A DNA stretch of 38,439 nt from Phycisphaerae bacterium (GCA_002705085.1 PAHO01000023.1:1-38439), one strand, 5' to 3'; positions 16,635 to 25,519 are shown, counted from the first letter of the stretch. A program made the numbers and translations. The notes: generated from the letters alone by a model not told the origin.

Positions 16635-17555
16635 CTACGGCACGAAGCGAGGTGCGGCAGGGATGAAAGTTATTCCGCGAGGCGGGATTTTTTTGGGGTC
16701 AACACTGCACGCGGTTGCCCAGGCGTCAGCAGACGTGGCCGTGGGGGCAACCACGAAGGTCAAAGACTGATTCGGTATGGCCTGTCCGCTTCTCGGGTCA
16801 ATGATGTGCGAGTATCGAACACCATCTTTCAGAACAAACTGGTTGGCATCGCCCGAGCAGGCGACGGCGTGGTTGCTCGGCACGCGGATGGTCAAGCCTT
16901 CAATCTCGGTTGCGATGAACCAGTCGGAGTTTGGTTCAAGAGCTTTCCCAACCAGTAGATCTCCGGAACAATCCACTTGAAAGTGTGTGATTCCTCGAGA
17001 TCGCAAAATTTCTCCCGCCAGATCGGCGGCCATGCCTTTGCCGATCCCACCGAAGTCCCATCGGTTTCCGGGAGCAAGCTCGGCGACACCGTCTTGGTTG
17101 ATGCGAGCAGGGGGGAGCAGGGCCAGCCGTTGAGCTTCAACGGGGTCGAGCAACTGCCCTCTCCGCCGATGCTCTCGCCAAGCGAAAAAGAGTCCCCCTT
17201 TTTCAAAATCAAATCTGCCGCCAGTGGATCGAGTCAGTGTTCGAGCGGTTTGAGCAGCATGGAGAAGATTTGTGGATATCTTGAGCTTCCCTTGAGTGTT
17301 CAGTTGAGCCACTTCAGCTTGAGGGTTCCAATCACTCAACACCATTTCGAGTTCATTGACCCCTTCCCACGCGGCGCGCATCGCTGCGTAGGCTGCTTCC
17401 TCGTCACTGCTCCAAACTTTGATCTGGCTTTGGCAACCCATAATGATGCTCTCAGTTGAGAACATCAAGAGTGGTCCGGTTGGGCTGGTTGTTCTTTGGG
17501 GTGAAGAACATCCAGTAAATATCAACGCAACACTGACGAGAACGATACGATGCAC
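16635..17555 (-). CDS. apbE: FAD:protein FMN transferase (ApbE), lipoprotein
   Basis: The 306-residue enzyme moves FMN from FAD to Thr residues of secreted flavoproteins such as Rnf/Nqr subunits. A lipoprotein signal is visible: a short hydrophobic segment then lipobox FTGC with Cys16. ApbE motifs are SDWNPQAEVAQLNTQG, FDFEKGGLFFAWREHRR, the flavin loop WDFGGIGKGMAADLA, and HIIDPRSGQAIP with SADAWATAC near the end. The start chosen is GTG 17555; the frame extends upstream over the divergent gene's leader with no likely protein. Only 28 bp separate it from that divergent start. Its flavoprotein target is not in the window. Confidence 0.9.
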   Translation of the reverse strand: MHRIVLVSVALIFTGCSSPQRTTSPTGPLLMFSTESIIMGCQSQIKVWSSDEEAAYAAMRAAWEGVNELEMVLSDWNPQAEVAQLNTQGKLKISTNLLHAAQTARTLTRSTGGRFDFEKGGLFFAWREHRRRGQLLDPVEAQRLALLPPARINQDGVAELAPGNRWDFGGIGKGMAADLAGEILRSRGITHFQVDCSGDLLVGKALEPNSDWFIATEIEGLTIRVPSNHAVACSGDANQFVLKDGVRYSHIIDPRSGQAIPNQSLTFVVAPTATSADAWATACSVDPKKIPPRGITFIPAAPRFVP

Positions 17556-17583
17556 ATGGAAAGAATAGACCCGAGGTGCACCA

Positions 17584-18537
17584 ATGCCGAGTCCACTTGA
17601 TCGACGAACGTTTCTTGGTGCAAGTTTGGGAACTGGGCTCACCACGAGTCTGACTGCTTCCACGATCACGCCCGCCTCCACGGCCGCCCCCCCTCCGACG
17701 GTGGCGGCCGCGGCGGGCACTTTTTCCCCCGATGATGCGAAGTTCAAGTATCGCAAAGCTTGCAAGTTTGGCATGACCAGGGGCCAGTCCCTTTCCGAAC
17801 GATTTCAGAGTGCGAAAGATGCCGGATTTGATGGCGTTGAGATGGATTCACCCAACGGCATGTCGACCCTCGAGGTGGTTGCCGCTGCCCAAGAGGTGGG
17901 GATTCGTATTCCGGGCGTGGTTGATTCGGTCCACTGGCAGATCACGTTGTCCGATCCGGACGCCGCCAAGCGTGAAGAGGGGCGGAAAGCACTCGAGACC
18001 GCCATTCGCGATTCTCATGCGTATGGCGGAACCTCGGTTCTCCTGGTTCCTGCGGTTTGCGGGAACTCGGTCTCCGAAGAAGCCGCTTGGGAAAGATCCA
18101 TCGGAGAGATCCGGAAGACTTTGCCTTTGGCCGCGGACCTTGGCATCCATGTTCTGATTGAAAATGTGTGGAACCGTTTCTTGTACAACCACGATGGATC
18201 CAACAATCAATCCGCGGAAAAATTCGCGGCGTATCTCGATGCCATCGACTCGCCTTGGGTTGGGGCGTACTTCGATATTGGCAACCATCAAAAGTATGGA
18301 GCTCCGGCTGAGTGGATCAGAACCCTTGGGTCCCGTTTGGTGAAGTGTGATGTGAAGGACTGGGGCGTGAAGAGTGGTTGGGCTCGTATTGGAGACGGTG
18401 ATGTTGATTGGGCCGCCGTCAATCAAGCGTTGTCTGACATTGGGTTCACCGGCTGGGTCTCCGCTGAAGTTGGCGGTGGAGATACGGCGTATTTGCAGAC
18501 GGTGGCTGAGCGGGTAGACCGCGTCTTTTCCTTGTGA
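17584..18537 (+). CDS. Tat-exported sugar phosphate isomerase/epimerase-like TIM barrel
   Basis: The 317-residue protein begins with a twin-arginine signal (RRTFLGA at 7-13, then a Thr/Ser/Ala-rich hydrophobic stretch to about residue 45). The mature part is an AP-endonuclease-2/xylose-isomerase-like barrel with probable metal ligands in GVEMDS, VLIENVWNRF, AYFDIGNH, VKCDVKDWG and VSAEVGGGD. Such proteins (hydroxypyruvate- or inosose-isomerase-like) act on sugars or inositols; this one would work in the periplasm. A GAGGTG site precedes ATG 17584. It overlaps the next gene by 4 bp (GTGA), making it the first gene of the polysaccharide operon, although its own role there is unclear. Confidence 0.85.
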   Translation: MPSPLDRRTFLGASLGTGLTTSLTASTITPASTAAPPPTVAAAAGTFSPDDAKFKYRKACKFGMTRGQSLSERFQSAKDAGFDGVEMDSPNGMSTLEVVAAAQEVGIRIPGVVDSVHWQITLSDPDAAKREEGRKALETAIRDSHAYGGTSVLLVPAVCGNSVSEEAAWERSIGEIRKTLPLAADLGIHVLIENVWNRFLYNHDGSNNQSAEKFAAYLDAIDSPWVGAYFDIGNHQKYGAPAEWIRTLGSRLVKCDVKDWGVKSGWARIGDGDVDWAAVNQALSDIGFTGWVSAEVGGGDTAYLQTVAERVDRVFSL

Positions 18538-19823
18538 GCAACGCAACCCCACGAACGGTTGGTATTGTCGGGCTCGGCTACGTGGGCCTGCCTCTGGCTG
18601 GCGCGTTTGAAGCCGCCGGACACCATGTCATTGGGTTTGATATTGATCCGTCGAAACCAGAAAAACTGGCTCAGGCCAATTCGTACTTGCCGCACTTGGG
18701 CCAGCACCTGTTCGATCGCCTCGCCTCATCAAGTCGCTTTTTGGCCACTGGTGATGAGGCAGATTTGGGGAAATGCGATGCGATTCTGGTGTGTGTCCCG
18801 ACGCCAGTTGATGATGAAAGACAGCCCAATCTTGATTATGTCCAAGACACGTTTGAGATGATTCGGCGTGTCCATGCCCCAGGCTGTCTGGTGGTCCTTG
18901 AAAGCACCACTTGGCCAGGAACCACTCGGGAAATTTGTCTCCCGTTGCTGTCGGCTGGGGGGAGGACGTTGGGGGAGGATTTTCTTTTGGCGTTCGCGCC
19001 TGAGCGAGAAGATCCTGGTCGCGACGCGCCTCTGCAGTCGGTCCCTCGACTGGTGGGGGGGCTGGATCAAGCTTCTCGGGAACAAGCGGTGGCCTTGTAT
19101 TCACAGGTGTGCGAGGAGGTGGTTCCTGTTTCAAGTGCCGAGGTGGCCGAAGCAGCCAAACTGTTGGAAAACACCTACCGAGCGGTCAACATTGCTTTGG
19201 TCAATGAGTACAAATTGATCCTAGATCGGATGGGTATCGATATCCACGAGGTGGTGGACGCGGCATCCACAAAGCCCTTCGGTTTTTCTCGATTCGATCC
19301 GGGGCCTGGGCTTGGTGGCCACTGCATCCCGGTCGATCCTTGGTATTTCGCCTGGGCGGCCAACCGCGTGGGGCACCCCAGTCGGTTTGTGGAGTTGGCT
19401 GGCGAGATCAATGCTCAGATGCCAAGGCATGTGGTCAACTCGGTGGCCTCAGTTTTGGCGCAGGACGCAAGGGATCTTGACGGTGCAACAGTTCTGGTTT
19501 TGGGGGTGGCCTACAAGAAGAATGTCGGAGATGTTCGGGAAACTCCGGCCGCGCCAATCGTTGAAGACTTGCGGGGACGTGGTGCAAAGGTGCAGTACCA
19601 CGACCCGCTGGTTCCAGAATTTCCCAAAATGCGTCGGTTTGATTTGGGTCTGCATTCCGTCCCTTTGACAGAGCAGGTGGTTCAAGATGCTGATGTGGTG
19701 CTGATCGTGACAGACCACGATTCGATTGATTTTGATCTGGTGGCCGACGCCGCCCAGCGGGTGGTGGACACCCGCAACGCGTTGTCTGAGGCAAGGGTTC
19801 AAGGAATCTATCGGCGTGCCTGA
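18534..19823 (+). CDS. UDP-N-acetylglucosamine/UDP-glucose-type 6-dehydrogenase
   Basis: The 429-residue nucleotide-sugar dehydrogenase oxidises C6 of a UDP-hexose to the uronic acid with two NAD+. The N-terminal Rossmann loop is GLGYVG (13-18). Middle-domain motifs include VLESTTWPGTT and AKLLENTYRAVNIALVNE. The catalytic Cys264 sits in PGLGGHCIPVDPW, in the form seen in WbpA-type UDP-GlcNAc dehydrogenases. The C-terminal UDP-binding domain has LGVAYKKNVGDVRETPA. The start is GTG 18534 overlapping the previous stop, without a clear Shine-Dalgarno, so it relies on coupling. It overlaps the following gene by 8 bp. Confidence 0.92.
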   Translation: MSNATPRTVGIVGLGYVGLPLAGAFEAAGHHVIGFDIDPSKPEKLAQANSYLPHLGQHLFDRLASSSRFLATGDEADLGKCDAILVCVPTPVDDERQPNLDYVQDTFEMIRRVHAPGCLVVLESTTWPGTTREICLPLLSAGGRTLGEDFLLAFAPEREDPGRDAPLQSVPRLVGGLDQASREQAVALYSQVCEEVVPVSSAEVAEAAKLLENTYRAVNIALVNEYKLILDRMGIDIHEVVDAASTKPFGFSRFDPGPGLGGHCIPVDPWYFAWAANRVGHPSRFVELAGEINAQMPRHVVNSVASVLAQDARDLDGATVLVLGVAYKKNVGDVRETPAAPIVEDLRGRGAKVQYHDPLVPEFPKMRRFDLGLHSVPLTEQVVQDADVVLIVTDHDSIDFDLVADAAQRVVDTRNALSEARVQGIYRRA

Positions 19824-20679
19824 CTCTCTGGATTTGTTGGGCCGTGATCAAATTTCTTTTGGGGGCGATCCAGCTTTTTTCCGTGGCCAAGATGTTTTGG
19901 TGACGGGTTCAGCAGGCACCATCGGAAGCGCTTTGGTTCGTGCTTTACGTGACGCTGGAGTCTCTGTTTGCGGGGTGGACTGCCGGTCGGCCGAGGAAGT
20001 TGATCTGCAGGGCGATTTGTGTGACGCAGCATTTCTCGAATCCGCTGTGATGGGACGAACCGTTCTGTTTCATGCGGCGGCCCTGAAGCATGTTGATCGT
20101 GCCGAGCTGGACCCGCACATGGCCTGGAGAATCAATCGAGATCTTGTCCGGGCGATCTGTGAGCGCCGACCGATTGGGAGTTGCTTGCTTTTTGTTTCTA
20201 CCGACAAAGCCGCATTCCCAGCGGGCGTGATGGGCCAAAGCAAGCGGGAGGCAGAGTGCATTGTTCAGGACCACCGTGATCGGGGGCCAGCAATGGTGGT
20301 TCGGTTCCCCAATATTCTGGGCTCGTCTGATTCGGTCTTGCCCATTTGGACCAATCAGTTGTCAGCAGGTCAACCCCTGACCTTGACAGACTCCGAAGCC
20401 ACCCGTTGGTTCCTCACAGAGTCTGAAGCCATCGATTTGCTTTTGGCAGTTTGTGCACGAGGTGAATCCGGGGCCATTCATGTGCCGCAGTTGGGTGAAC
20501 CAGTGTCGATGGCGGTGCTTCTGCGAAGATTTTTGGCACGACACCAGCGAGAAGACCATCCCGTAGAGGTCGTTGGACTTCGTCCGGGTGAAAAGCAGCA
20601 CGAGGTTCTTTTTGAGCATCCCCCTGGACTCCCGAGCGAAATTGTGGGCGTTGGGTTGGATCGGGAGCATCAGCCGTAA
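19816..20679 (+). CDS. FlaA1/CapD-type UDP-sugar 4,6-dehydratase, short form
   Basis: The product has 287 residues from GTG 19816, with AAGGAA nine bases upstream and overlapping the previous gene. Polysacc_synt_2 features are present: NAD loop GSAGTIG (31-37), HAAALKHVDRAELDP, catalytic STDK (128-131) followed by Met139 and Lys143 (VMGQSKREAE) in the altered Ser/Thr-Met-Lys triad of this family, FPNILGSSDSVLP and VVGLRPGEKQHE near the end. It should convert a UDP-GlcNAc-like sugar to a 4-keto-6-deoxy intermediate. It lacks the membrane domain of long CapD proteins, so it is soluble. Its stop overlaps the next start (TAATG). Confidence 0.87.
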   Translation: MPDSLDLLGRDQISFGGDPAFFRGQDVLVTGSAGTIGSALVRALRDAGVSVCGVDCRSAEEVDLQGDLCDAAFLESAVMGRTVLFHAAALKHVDRAELDPHMAWRINRDLVRAICERRPIGSCLLFVSTDKAAFPAGVMGQSKREAECIVQDHRDRGPAMVVRFPNILGSSDSVLPIWTNQLSAGQPLTLTDSEATRWFLTESEAIDLLLAVCARGESGAIHVPQLGEPVSMAVLLRRFLARHQREDHPVEVVGLRPGEKQHEVLFEHPPGLPSEIVGVGLDREHQP

Positions 20680-21830
20680 TGTCACTTCACGCAAGAGTTG
20701 CAGCCCTCTTCCTTGTTGCGTTGCCCATCAGCACGGCGTTCGCCAATGTGATGATGTTGGTCTTGGTGTTGACGGCCCTGCTTCAAGGGAAATCCATGCG
20801 GCAAGTCATGGTGAAGCGTTTGCAAACAACATTCGCAGCGGTGGCGATTCTTTTTGTGGCTTGGAATGCGTTGTCGCTGCTCTGGAGCCAAGATGTTCCG
20901 GCCGGGATCGAAGGGTTGCAGGCACAGCGATTGTTGCTGCTTCCTCTTTTCTGGCCGTACCGCGAGCCATCGACTTGGCGGTTTGGATTGCTGGTGGGTA
21001 CCGCTTTGGCCGGTGTGGCGAGCGTGTTGGCTGCCGGTGGCTTGATCCTTCCTGGCGTTGAAGTTTTTGATGGCAGACTTGTGCCTTTCCAGCATCCGAT
21101 CGTTCTTGGTGTGCTTTGCGCGGCAGGGCTGGTTTTGGCCCTCGATGGGTGGAGTGCGGGATCGCGTGCCGGTCGCGCGGGGGTGGCGGTTACCGCAGGT
21201 TTGACCCTGTGTGCCTTGGTGTTGAGTGGTTCTCGAACCGGACTGTTGGCCGCGCTGGCGGCGGTTCCGATCAGCTTGATCATGCTGCATCGACGTGTTC
21301 GAATTGCTGCTCTGGCCGGGGCCGTATTGGCGGTGCCAGTTGGACTTTGGCAACAGGACGTGTTGCAAGAGAGATGGTCTACGGCTTGGCAAGAACTCGG
21401 TCAGTGGCGTGAGTCCCCAGCGACCAGCGTGGGCTGGCGGGTTGCGGCACTCAATGCGGCATGGGAAGTTGGGACCCAACGACCTTGGACTGGTCAAGGT
21501 TACGGTGGGGTGCGTTCCGCGGTTCCGGTCGATCATCCCGTTCGGGCCCAACCCGAGAGGTTTGTTAGCGATCGTGAGGGGCCGCTCAATTTGCACAACA
21601 TCTGGGCCAACGCTTTTGCGAGGACTGGATTGGTCGGGATCGTTCTGCTGATGGGTTTGTGCCTCTCGGCCGTCTTGGTGGTCTGTCGTTCAGGCTCTAT
21701 CCACCAGTCGTCAGGGCTTGGTTTGCTGGCGGTTTGGGGGGTGCTTGGCTTCTTTGACGCAGGCTTGGGAACCGGGGTCACTCTGGCGATTTTGGCCCTG
21801 GCTCTTGCTCGGAGAGAGCGTCCGAAATGA
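20679..21830 (+). CDS. O-antigen ligase/polymerase (Wzy/WaaL-like) membrane protein
   Basis: The 383-residue integral membrane protein has roughly ten hydrophobic segments. A signal-like first helix (VAALFLVALPISTAFANVMM) is followed by pairs such as LLVGTALAGVASVLAAGGL and AGLTLCALVLSGSRTGLLAA. The SGSRTG motif and the large loop with WTGQGYGGVRSA and HNIWANAFARTGLVG are characteristic of the O-antigen ligase family. It would polymerise lipid-linked repeats or attach the finished glycan to a lipid core. Its presence with an ABC exporter and no flippase in the window favours ligation. It starts in TAATG overlap; a 19-bp gap follows. Confidence 0.87.
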   Translation: MSLHARVAALFLVALPISTAFANVMMLVLVLTALLQGKSMRQVMVKRLQTTFAAVAILFVAWNALSLLWSQDVPAGIEGLQAQRLLLLPLFWPYREPSTWRFGLLVGTALAGVASVLAAGGLILPGVEVFDGRLVPFQHPIVLGVLCAAGLVLALDGWSAGSRAGRAGVAVTAGLTLCALVLSGSRTGLLAALAAVPISLIMLHRRVRIAALAGAVLAVPVGLWQQDVLQERWSTAWQELGQWRESPATSVGWRVAALNAAWEVGTQRPWTGQGYGGVRSAVPVDHPVRAQPERFVSDREGPLNLHNIWANAFARTGLVGIVLLMGLCLSAVLVVCRSGSIHQSSGLGLLAVWGVLGFFDAGLGTGVTLAILALALARRERPK

Positions 21831-21849
21831 TCTACACTCCGCGGCTGCG

Positions 21850-22524
21850 ATGACGACCCCTACCACCGACAGTCTGAAGGCCGCACCGGCCACTCGACCG
21901 GTGGAAATTGACCTGGCTGAGCCAATCTCAGCGGCTCCAGAAATTTCTTTGGGTCGTGGTTTGCCTGAGGGTGTGCAACGCTTCCTCGCGGGCGTGCTCT
22001 TGGTACCGGGGGTCTTCATGTTGTTGATCATTCGGTTCGTTTGGTTTGTTCGAGGAATTCCGGGCCCCTTCTTTTTTTGGCAAGATCGCGTGGGCCTTCA
22101 TGATCAGACCTTTCGGATTTTGAAAATCCGAACCATGTCCGATGAATCTGGTCCGGTGTTCGCGGATGTCGAAGACACTCGTGTCGTGCCTACGGGAAGA
22201 TTTCTGCGCCGGATGCACCTCGACGAGTTGCCCCAGCTGTGGAATGTGCTTCGGGGAGACATGCTGTTGGTGGGGCCTCGTCCCGAACAACCCGGCCCTC
22301 ATGAATTGCTCTCGAAACTGTTGGTGGGATACGAGAGCCGGGTGTTGGTTAAGCCGGGCATGGTGGCGCTCTCGAATTTGCGTGATGGGTATGCGCGAAC
22401 CATCCCTGAGCACCGAAGGCGTGTGGTTTGGGACCGGTGGTACATCAGGCACCGAACCCATGCTCTTGACCTCAAGTTGCTCGTCCGAGCGGTCTGGGGT
22501 TTGTGTTGTCCGTGGCGGGCCTAA
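21850..22524 (+). CDS. Undecaprenyl-phosphate sugar-1-phosphate transferase
   Basis: The 224-residue bacterial sugar transferase loads the first sugar phosphate onto undecaprenyl phosphate. The layout is that of short monotopic phosphoglycosyl transferases: a hydrophobic re-entrant helix (~45-66, GVLLVPGVFMLLIIRFVWF), then QDRVG (78-82), KIRTM (92-96) and the catalytic block RRMHLDELPQLWNVLRGDM (120-138) followed by VGPRPE. The Asp-Glu pair at 124-125 is the catalytic dyad of the family. ATG 21850 has no clear Shine-Dalgarno. The preceding ~40 codons are open but overlap the ligase gene. Confidence 0.9.
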   Translation: MTTPTTDSLKAAPATRPVEIDLAEPISAAPEISLGRGLPEGVQRFLAGVLLVPGVFMLLIIRFVWFVRGIPGPFFFWQDRVGLHDQTFRILKIRTMSDESGPVFADVEDTRVVPTGRFLRRMHLDELPQLWNVLRGDMLLVGPRPEQPGPHELLSKLLVGYESRVLVKPGMVALSNLRDGYARTIPEHRRRVVWDRWYIRHRTHALDLKLLVRAVWGLCCPWRA

Positions 22525-22525
22525 A

Positions 22526-23347
22526 TTGGTTGGTCCTTTGAGAGCGGTGCGCGAGGTGTGGGATGCGCGTCACCTCACGTATGAGTTGGCGCGGGCGGAC
22601 CTTGTTCGTCATACATCTCGTCTACGACTGGGCATTCTGTGGTGGTTTCTTGACCCCCTTGTGTTGGCACTGATTTATTGGGGTCTGGTGGATCAGTTGC
22701 TCGGACGTGGAGAGTCCATTCACCCTCGGTACTGGTTGTTTCTGTTCTTGGGCTTGATCGTCTGGAAGCAATTCGCGCAGTGTCTGTCAGGATGCAGTGG
22801 GGTGTACAACAGAAGACAAGGGCTGATTAAAAACCTCGCGGTGCCGCTGGTCACGCTGCCGGGGGCGGTGGTCCTTCAGACCTTCCATCTGTTCGTCCAA
22901 GCAATCCTGGTGGTGATTGTGTTTCTGGGAATCTCAGGGGGAGTCTCGCTGGGATGGATCCAGTTGCTGGGCTTATTGGGCATCCAATTCATCACCATGT
23001 TTGGCATTGGGTTGATGGTTGCGGCCCCCATGGCCAGACAGCCAGATTTGCGTGAGTTGGTTCCGCATTTCCTCAAGGTTTTGTTCTATCTCAGTCCGGT
23101 CTTGTACTCGTTTGATTTTTTGCAAGCCAAACTGGAAGGCTCTGAATATTTGGGATGGCTCAATGTGTACATCTTGGTTCATCCGGTTGGAGATCTGATC
23201 GACGCGTATCGACATGTCCTTTTGGATGACGGCGTTCTATCTCTGAACGGATGGGTGATTTTGGTTGCTCGTTCCGCTTTGTACTTCTCAGCGGGTTGCT
23301 TCCTGCAGGATCGGTTCCAGCGTCATTTGCTTGAGGGGATCCGTTGA
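22526..23347 (+). CDS. ABC-2 type polysaccharide exporter permease
   Basis: About 273 residues. The cytoplasmic amphipathic start (TYELARADLVRHTSRLRLGILW) is typical of Wzm/KpsM-like permeases. Six or so membrane helices follow (e.g. FLDPLVLALIYWGLV, WLFLFLGLIVW, VVIVFLGISGGVSLG, FLKVLFYLSPVLYSFDFL). PHFLKVLFYLSPVLY is the conserved exporter segment. With the ATPase directly after, it forms a transporter for a lipid-linked glycan. The start is uncertain: TTG 22526 (one base after the previous stop), TTG 22538 and GTG 22547 are candidates, none with a strong ribosome site. TGATG links it to the ATPase gene. Confidence 0.88.
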   Translation: MVGPLRAVREVWDARHLTYELARADLVRHTSRLRLGILWWFLDPLVLALIYWGLVDQLLGRGESIHPRYWLFLFLGLIVWKQFAQCLSGCSGVYNRRQGLIKNLAVPLVTLPGAVVLQTFHLFVQAILVVIVFLGISGGVSLGWIQLLGLLGIQFITMFGIGLMVAAPMARQPDLRELVPHFLKVLFYLSPVLYSFDFLQAKLEGSEYLGWLNVYILVHPVGDLIDAYRHVLLDDGVLSLNGWVILVARSALYFSAGCFLQDRFQRHLLEGIR

Positions 23348-24042
23348 TGCTTTCGGCGAAGTCTGTATCTGTTCGACTGCGAAAGTGGAACGACTCCGAC
23401 GGGAAGTGGCACTGGGCGCTCCGAAATATCGACCTCAATCTGGTCGAGGGAGACCGCTTGGGGGTGGTGGGCCGCAACGGCAGTGGGAAATCGACCTTGT
23501 GTCGAGTGCTGGCAGGAATACTGCGACCAACCCAAGGTTCGGTCTCCAGCCAAGGCACGGTGGTGCCGCTTCTCGGCTTTGGTGCGGCGCTGCAGCCAGA
23601 ACTGTCGGGGGTTCAGAACGTCAGGCTTATGGCAAGATTGCTGGGGTGTTCAGTCGGTGATCTTGACCGTATTCAAGATGAGGTGGTTCGGGAAACCGAA
23701 CTCGGCAGCTGGCTGCACGAGCCGGTAGGCCACTACTCGACCGGCATGCGAGCAAGACTGGCATTTATCGTGGCCACCAGTATTTCTGCAGACGTCCTGC
23801 TTGTCGATGAGGCTTTGGGCGCTGGAGACCTTGCTTTCCGAAAGCGAGCGATGCAACGCTTGACAATGTTTATGCAAAAGGCAAGAGTCTTGGTGATGGT
23901 CTCTCATCAACTTCAGGAAATTCAAAAGAACTGCAATAAGGTTGTTTGGATGGAAGACGGCATGATTCGAAGTTTGGGCGCAACAAAGGATGTCTTGCAG
24001 CAATACAAAGAAGCAATGCATTCAGATCGGGGGGCAAGATGA
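23347..24042 (+). CDS. ABC exporter ATPase, polysaccharide type
   Basis: The product has 231 residues. Walker A is GRNGSGKST (42-50), the signature region is YSTGMRARL (130-138), Walker B is DVLLVDEA (149-156) with LGAGD after it, and the switch His is in VSHQ. HYSTGMRARLAF and VDEALGAGD are typical of Wzt/KpsT/TagH ATPases. The protein stops right after the nucleotide-binding domain, so it lacks the C-terminal carbohydrate-binding domain that some Wzt proteins use to check chain ends. GAGGGG precedes the start. It overlaps the permease by 1 bp and the small coiled-coil gene by 4 bp. Confidence 0.92.
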   Translation: MLSAKSVSVRLRKWNDSDGKWHWALRNIDLNLVEGDRLGVVGRNGSGKSTLCRVLAGILRPTQGSVSSQGTVVPLLGFGAALQPELSGVQNVRLMARLLGCSVGDLDRIQDEVVRETELGSWLHEPVGHYSTGMRARLAFIVATSISADVLLVDEALGAGDLAFRKRAMQRLTMFMQKARVLVMVSHQLQEIQKNCNKVVWMEDGMIRSLGATKDVLQQYKEAMHSDRGAR

Positions 24043-24323
24043 TTGGCTACTTGGTTCGTGGCTCTATCCGGACGGCACGATTCGTACTTCCGGGCAAATT
24101 GTTTGCCCGGATTCGGACCTTGGCCCGACGCATGTTGCCGGGCTCGGTACAGCAGTATCTGCTGCGACAGGAGCGTAGGACCTTTTCAGGCGTGCAGAAA
24201 GACGATCTGCATTTCCTGCGTGACAAACTCATTGAGCGTCAAGATCTGATGTTCCAGAAGCTTGAACAACGAATCGAACGTCTTGCACAGCAAATTGATG
24301 AGATGAGTCGAGAAGAAAAGTGA
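24039..24323 (+). CDS. Small basic/coiled-coil protein of unknown function
   Basis: I do not recognise this 94-residue protein. The N-terminal half is strongly basic with an amphipathic hydrophobic pattern (SIRTARFVLPGKLFARIRTLARR, given here only as its character) but no clear membrane span. The C-terminal half (about 50-94) is a charged heptad-like coiled coil (LRDKLIERQDLMF, LEQRIERLAQQIDEM). It is wedged by ATGA and GTGA overlaps between the ABC ATPase and the glycosyltransferase, so it is surely expressed with them. Possible roles are an adaptor between exporter and glycosyltransferase or a chain-length/scaffold factor; both are guesses from position. Confidence 0.7.
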   Translation: MIGYLVRGSIRTARFVLPGKLFARIRTLARRMLPGSVQQYLLRQERRTFSGVQKDDLHFLRDKLIERQDLMFQKLEQRIERLAQQIDEMSREEK

Positions 24324-25519
24324 AGGGCCAGCGGACACTTTTGATTTTTGGCGCACTGCCTCCGGCGAGGTCGGGAACCGCTGATTACCTCGAGGAACAA
24401 ATGCAAGATTTTGCTTCCCGATGGAATGTTGTCGTTGTGGTGGGAGACGAGGCCAAGGTTCGCTCAAGGAGCGATTGCATGGTCCTGAACTATTCCTCGT
24501 TCAAAAAGCGTCGCGGCGAGTTCCAGGATGCGGCGAGATTAATCCACTTGGCGAACAATCCGTTCCACGCGCACGCTTATCTCGAGGCGAAGAATCCAGG
24601 CGCGGTCCTTTTGTTGCATGAGTTTTCAATGCATCATCTGCTCACCGAAACCACTCTCGCTTATGGTGACAATCAGGGGTACCTGAATGAGTTGGTTGCA
24701 TGCGGTCCGGAGGGCGAATTGGTATCAGGACTTAGAGCACAAGGTCTGTGGTCAGGAATTGAGCAGTTTTTATTTCCTGCCATAGAATCTCGACTCAGAA
24801 TTGCTTCTGGAGTTATTGGCCATTCCAAGTGGATTCTTGATCGCGTGGACTCCGTTGCTCCAGATACACCTACGGTTCACATCCCTCACCACTTCTCGTC
24901 CTCAAACAATCTCGATCGCCATTCTTGCCGCAAGTTGCTTGGCATGAAAGACGGCGAGCTGGCTGTAGTCTCTCTCGGCTTTGTAACTCCCGCTAAGTGC
25001 ATCGAGCAAGTCGTCAGTGCGCTTGCAGCGATTCGTTCCGAGGTTCCGCCTTTCAAATTCTGGATTTTTGGAGAGATGCGTCACCCCACATCCGTCCGCC
25101 AAGCAATCAAGAAGCATGACATGACGGATGTAGTAATCGAGAAGGGTTATACACCACTTAGTACATTTGAAGCTGCGATTGAAGCCAGTGATTTGGTGGT
25201 GAACCTTCGGTATCCAACAGTTGGAGAGACCTCTGGAACTATGACTCGTGCCATGGGTTCTGGAAAGCCGGTGGTCGTGTTCAGGTATGGCTCATTTGCT
25301 GAACCTCCGCCTAGTGCAGTCATTGGTGTCCCCTTGGATACATTTAGTTCTTTGGGTTTATCTGATGCGTGCAAAAAGGCCATGGTGAGCAGTACATTCC
25401 GAGAAGCGGTCGGCTTAAAGGCGAAACATTGGGCTTCCGCGGTAACCCCTTCGGAAAGTGTTCATCGGCAGTCGAGATTTCTTTCAAGGTGTTTGTTGCC
25501 TTCGAGGGGCGCCGGATGA
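24320..25519 (+). CDS. Glycosyltransferase, GT4-like (GT-B fold)
   Basis: The 399-residue protein starts at GTG 24320 (GTGA overlap, GAGAAG upstream). The N-terminal half opens with LLIFGALPPARSGTADYLEEQM, a donor/acceptor loop seen in group 1 glycosyltransferases. The C-terminal half has AVVSLGFVTPAKCIEQVVSAL, FKFWIFGEM and the nucleotide-sugar site GETSGTMTRAMGSGKPVVV, where the Glu of GETSG replaces the first acidic residue of the EX7E motif. It should add a sugar to the growing lipid-linked glycan at the inner membrane face. It is the only clear glycosyltransferase here besides the initiating one. ATGA overlap with the next gene. Confidence 0.85.
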   Translation: MKGQRTLLIFGALPPARSGTADYLEEQMQDFASRWNVVVVVGDEAKVRSRSDCMVLNYSSFKKRRGEFQDAARLIHLANNPFHAHAYLEAKNPGAVLLLHEFSMHHLLTETTLAYGDNQGYLNELVACGPEGELVSGLRAQGLWSGIEQFLFPAIESRLRIASGVIGHSKWILDRVDSVAPDTPTVHIPHHFSSSNNLDRHSCRKLLGMKDGELAVVSLGFVTPAKCIEQVVSALAAIRSEVPPFKFWIFGEMRHPTSVRQAIKKHDMTDVVIEKGYTPLSTFEAAIEASDLVVNLRYPTVGETSGTMTRAMGSGKPVVVFRYGSFAEPPPSAVIGVPLDTFSSLGLSDACKKAMVSSTFREAVGLKAKHWASAVTPSESVHRQSRFLSRCLLPSRGAG

